DNA from: Gimesia chilikensis | Lineage (GTDB): Bacteria; Planctomycetota; Planctomycetia; Planctomycetales; Planctomycetaceae | Assembly: GCF_007744075.1 (NCBI RefSeq) | Contig: NZ_CP036266.1 | Coordinates: 5,627,748-5,691,747, forward strand | Direction of reading: 5' to 3' | Length of the DNA: 64,000 nt | Shown: piece by piece, positions 61,645 to 64,000 of the stretch | Position numbering within the stretch: position 1 is the stretch's first letter | Layout: the number at the start of each line of letters is the position of its first letter | Notes under the pieces: generated by a model | Told to the model about the DNA's origin: nothing | Database searches by the model: none | Seen by the model: the letters and a program-made list of their open reading frames with translations, nothing else | Program-made: the position numbers and the translations under genes

Positions 61645-61941
61645 GGTTACCGTACTGAGAAAAAGGAATAATCAGACCTGCGATGCGCATACACCGCCTC
61701 CAAAGTCATACCCTTGGCGTAAAACGCCATTGATATGCTCACTTGAGATTCGTCAGATCAAACCCGTATCGATTCGCATGAAGATCACCTCGTGGTGCAG
61801 AGTGCCCGGCAGGCACTAAAGAGAACCAGGCTCCGGCTCTCGTGTCATTATTAAGGAGTCCTTTACAACAGGCCTCCGTTTTCTCATCGACATTGACACA
61901 GCATCCGAACAACGGTTCGGCTTTTTCATGAAATCAACCAG
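61645..61941. other. Intergenic region with terminator and possible leader RNA
   Basis: This 297-base gap separates the second PcfJ gene from the phosphatase gene. It contains a hairpin TGGCGT-AAA-ACGCCA (61715-61729), a GTGCC-CGGCA-GGCAC hairpin (61802-61816), a palindrome AAGGAGTCCTT (61853-61863) and a terminator-like hairpin at 61905-61926. On the plus strand no protein gene feeds into that terminator, so it may be an attenuator or end a small RNA. Confidence 0.55.
61905..61926 (+). terminator. Terminator-like hairpin before the phosphatase gene
   Basis: CCGAAC (61905-61910) and GTTCGG (61915-61920) form a 6-bp stem with loop AACG, followed by CTTTTT. It ends 15 bases before the GTG start at 61942. 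Confidence 0.65.
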
Positions 61942-61945
61942 GTGA
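61928..61945 (+). other. Five-codon leader ORF coupled to the phosphatase start
   Basis: ATG at 61928 opens M-K-S-T-R, whose TGA stop (61943-61945) overlaps the GTG start of the phosphatase (GTGA). This would allow translation re-initiation; the terminator hairpin lies just upstream. Very short, so it could be chance. Confidence 0.35.
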
Positions 61946-62493
61946 ATCACACACAGACAATTCTGCTGATCCTCGATATCGACGAGACGTTACTGCATGC
62001 CACGGTCCAGACTTTGGCACACAGTCCGGACTGCCGCATTGGCCCGTATGTGGTCTATCTGCGCCCTTACCTCACTGAATTCCTCGAACAGACCTCTCAG
62101 CTGTTCAAGCTCGCGCTCTGGTCCTCGTCCAGTCCCGATTATGTCCAGGCGATCGTCAGTCAGATTATCCCCGCTTCCGTCTCGCTCGAATTTGCCTGGA
62201 GCCGGGACCGCTGCATTACCCGCATCGATCCGGAGTGGCATTCCTACTATTACGTCAAAGATTTACGGAAAGTAAAACGCTGCGGCTATGATCTGAACCG
62301 CACGCTGATCGTGGATGACACGCCCCGTAAAGTAGAACGCAACTTTGGAAATGCGATCTACGTCACCCCCTGGTTCGGTGATAACAGACACGATAATGAG
62401 TTACAGCGGTTAGCAGCCTATCTGCCAAAGTTATGCAGGGAACAAAATCTGCGCCGCATTGAAAAACGGAACTGGAAGAATCGGGAATACTAA
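61942..62493 (+). CDS. HAD phosphatase of FCP/NIF (NLI-interacting factor) type
   Basis: This 183-residue HAD phosphatase has the family motif L-D-I-D-E-T-L-L-H (D12 and D14), L-A-L-W-S-S-S as motif II and L-I-V-D-D-T-P-R-K as motif IV, with a lysine in V-K-D-L. The order and spacing fit FCP/SCP-like phosphatases, which are mostly eukaryotic CTD phosphatases, and their bacterial relatives. It could act as 3'-phosphatase or 5'-phosphatase in RNA repair, which is inference from location. The GTG start is the only one that keeps the first motif near the N-terminus. Confidence 0.85.
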   Translation: MNHTQTILLILDIDETLLHATVQTLAHSPDCRIGPYVVYLRPYLTEFLEQTSQLFKLALWSSSSPDYVQAIVSQIIPASVSLEFAWSRDRCITRIDPEWHSYYYVKDLRKVKRCGYDLNRTLIVDDTPRKVERNFGNAIYVTPWFGDNRHDNELQRLAAYLPKLCREQNLRRIEKRNWKNREY

Positions 62494-62570
62494 AGTGTCA
62501 CTGGTAACTGAGGTTTGTCTTCAGGTATCATGAAAACAACGTTGTCTTAAAAGAAACACGATGTACTGCA

Positions 62571-63368
62571 ATGACAGATCTGCATTACCCCGAACTGACG
62601 GCCACCGACAGCCTGGCCTCGCTCCTGTGTCAGAAACTGGGCGAGACAGACATCATGCTGCGCGTCGTTCCCTACCAGGAAAGAATAGAAAATCCCTCTG
62701 TAGCCCCCGATGAGCAGAGCGTTTTGCTCAAGTATTCCCGTTGGAACGTCACTTTCGAAAACACAGAACGCTCGATCTATCTGACCTGTGCTGCAGACAG
62801 ACGCTTATTTACCTGTCATTGCAGCGAACACGAAATCCCCAGGGCGCGACTGCAGACGTCGCGTCTCGAAGAAGTGGCTCATCTGTTCCGGCTCTGGGTA
62901 CTGGAACAGATGGATTGTGCAAAGCTGGCGCATGCACGGGGCATTGGTTCGGTGCAAGTCTTCCCCCGCATATCGGCACACAAAGTTGTCGATGAGCGAT
63001 GGGCCAAATATGACGCGCATCTCGCTGATGATCCCCTCGGCCTGAACCTGTTTGAATTTTATCAGGTCGCAAAAGCCACCCCGGAGTTGCGACAACTCTT
63101 TCCCTTTACCAGCATGTGGAACTTATGTTTCAGCCGCTGCACACATTACCCATTCACCCGGGATTGTCCGCATGTCAGAGCCAAACAGAAATTCAAGTCT
63201 CGTGCAGTGGTCCCGGGTTACTACGAGGTATTTCTACGGGAGCGCTATCTGGGAGAAGGTCCCGCCGTAATCGCTGCGCGGATTGTCGTAAGCTATCTGC
63301 CGCGTGGTTGTGGCCCGGCCCTGTTGTGCACCGAAACGAACTTTCAACATTTCAGCGAACCTCTCTGA
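62571..63368 (+). CDS. Probable DUF6193-family protein
   Basis: This 265-residue protein resembles the DUF6193 group, with L-F-P-F-T-S-M-W-N-L-C-F-S at about residue 178 and Y-L-P-R-G-C-G-P-A-L-L-C at the end. The first third has beta-rich segments (Y-L-T-C-A-A-D-R-R-L-F-T-C-H). I recognise the family by memory of the pattern only. No enzyme motif is obvious. It lies in the RNA-repair neighbourhood, 77 bases after the phosphatase gene. Confidence 0.5.
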   Translation: MTDLHYPELTATDSLASLLCQKLGETDIMLRVVPYQERIENPSVAPDEQSVLLKYSRWNVTFENTERSIYLTCAADRRLFTCHCSEHEIPRARLQTSRLEEVAHLFRLWVLEQMDCAKLAHARGIGSVQVFPRISAHKVVDERWAKYDAHLADDPLGLNLFEFYQVAKATPELRQLFPFTSMWNLCFSRCTHYPFTRDCPHVRAKQKFKSRAVVPGYYEVFLRERYLGEGPAVIAARIVVSYLPRGCGPALLCTETNFQHFSEPL

Positions 63369-63425
63369 AGTACACGTGTCTCCCTTCTCAAACCACTCTG
63401 TTCTCTGACCCAGCGGAGGTGTGAT

Positions 63426-63636
63426 ATGTACGATTCCGAATTCCACGACCGGCCATTTTTTTGAAACGATGAGCAAACGCCGCACAGGCTTCCCGTCTGA
63501 AACACAGGTCAAACGGGGCATCCGCATCGTGCATGGCGACAAGCTGCTCGAAGAAAAACTCGGCCGCAACGATTTATGTCCCTGCGGCTCCGGCAAGCGC
63601 TTTAAAAAGTGCTGCCTCACGCGGGGCTGCTTTTGA
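63426..63636 (+). pseudogene. SEC-C protein, probably frameshifted at a T7 run
   Basis: [14 protein letters not shown] zinc motif marks a SEC-C protein. The strong ribosome site GGAGG (63415-63419) sits six bases before an ATG at 63426 that reads [12 protein letters not shown] then a stop at 63462-63464. The SEC-C frame continues immediately after a run of seven T (63456-63462), and one T less would join the two. Read that way, the protein is about 70 residues. Either the run is a sequencing or real indel, or slippage is used. Without the shift, translation could begin at the ATG at 63469. Confidence 0.65.
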
Positions 63637-63824
63637 CGGCGTGAACCGCAATCACTTTTTTCAGAGAATAACGACCGTGCGCAGGAATTACCGTGCGCCG
63701 GTTTTCCGTTACTGAGTTTTCACGTCAGCCGTTTTCTGCCAGAATCGACATAGAGAGTCTGCGCATACTGAAACGGTTGAAACTGATACATCCCCTTCAC
63801 TTTTGTTAAAGAGAGTCCGGACCG

Positions 63825-64000
63825 ATGGGCAGTTCCCACGATCAATTTGTGAAATATCCGCGGACACCTCATCTGTTCGGCTCTACGGGGACGGCAGACG
63901 ACAAACGGCTCAGCGAACAGGCTTCGCTGCAGTTCATTGCCGATCCGTCTCTCATCGTGGAGGAAAAGATTGACGGCACCAATGTCGGACTCCATTTCTC
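63825..64000 (+). CDS. RNA ligase family protein, 3' end outside window
   Basis: Only the first 58 residues are seen. They read [14 protein letters not shown], then [18 protein letters not shown]. The K-x-D-G-x-N motif is the nucleotidyl-lysine site of RNA/DNA ligases (T4 Rnl2/RNA_ligase type). The lysine is expected to bind AMP. The gene runs past the window. It stands near a kinase and Thg1-like protein, which together would cover 5' healing, extension and sealing. No good ribosome site precedes the ATG. Confidence 0.85.
   Translation, partial: MGSSHDQFVKYPRTPHLFGSTGTADDKRLSEQASLQFIADPSLIVEEKIDGTNVGLHF

Overview
The window looks like chromosomal DNA of a planctomycete, most likely close to Gimesia. 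The evidence is a set of families typical of that phylum: two DUF1559 prepilin-like proteins, a DUF1592/DUF1552 gene pair, a formylglycine-type sulfatase, an OprB-type porin and an invasin-like beta-barrel carrying a beta-helix passenger. The genus is inferred from family content only. I saw no rRNA, tRNA, CRISPR array or insertion sequence.

Layout. 1-3.8 kb: the 3' part of an arylsulfatase and a carbohydrate porin. 3.8-14.6 kb: a stress-type locus with a sigma-54 response regulator, an epimerase/VKOR/SPW operon, aconitase, two CaCA exchangers, a rhodanese, a PPOX-family protein and a helical protein. Four strong -24/-12 promoters drive the regulator itself, the epimerase operon, the rhodanese and the helical protein, so this reads as a compact local sigma-54 regulon. 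14.6-21.9 kb: a structured non-coding transcript, two SPFH (band 7) membrane proteins, Hsp20 and a Lon-like protease. 22-24 kb: DUF1559 plus a lipoprotein. 24.2-33.7 kb: a five-gene rightward cluster of circularly permuted ATP-grasp, alpha-E and transglutaminase proteins (one gene fuses ATP-grasp to alpha-E), also preceded by a sigma-54-like promoter. 33.7-39.2 kb: a leftward operon of DUF1559, lipoprotein, DUF1592 and DUF1552. 39.3-49.9 kb: a GntR regulator with a 19-bp palindrome, then SDR, ScdA-N, DinB, intradiol dioxygenase, DUF3500, GNAT, VOC, DUF805, SET and several unknown genes. 50-53.5 kb: a DUF2314 lipoprotein, a zinc ribbon protein, a YggL homologue and a TetR/AhpD-like/PPOX group with matching operators. 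53.5-57.5 kb: the inverse autotransporter and an unusual acyl-carrier-protein/FGE-sulfatase fusion.

57.5-64 kb is the most interesting part. It holds a polynucleotide kinase overlapping a Thg1-like 3'-5' RNA polymerase, flanked by two PcfJ-like proteins. A FCP/NIF-type HAD phosphatase, a probable DUF6193 protein, a SEC-C protein and the start of an RNA ligase follow. Together these could heal, extend and seal broken RNA 5' ends, so I propose an RNA-repair island with PcfJ-like partners.

All calls come from reading the sequence and recalled family motifs; no database search was run.
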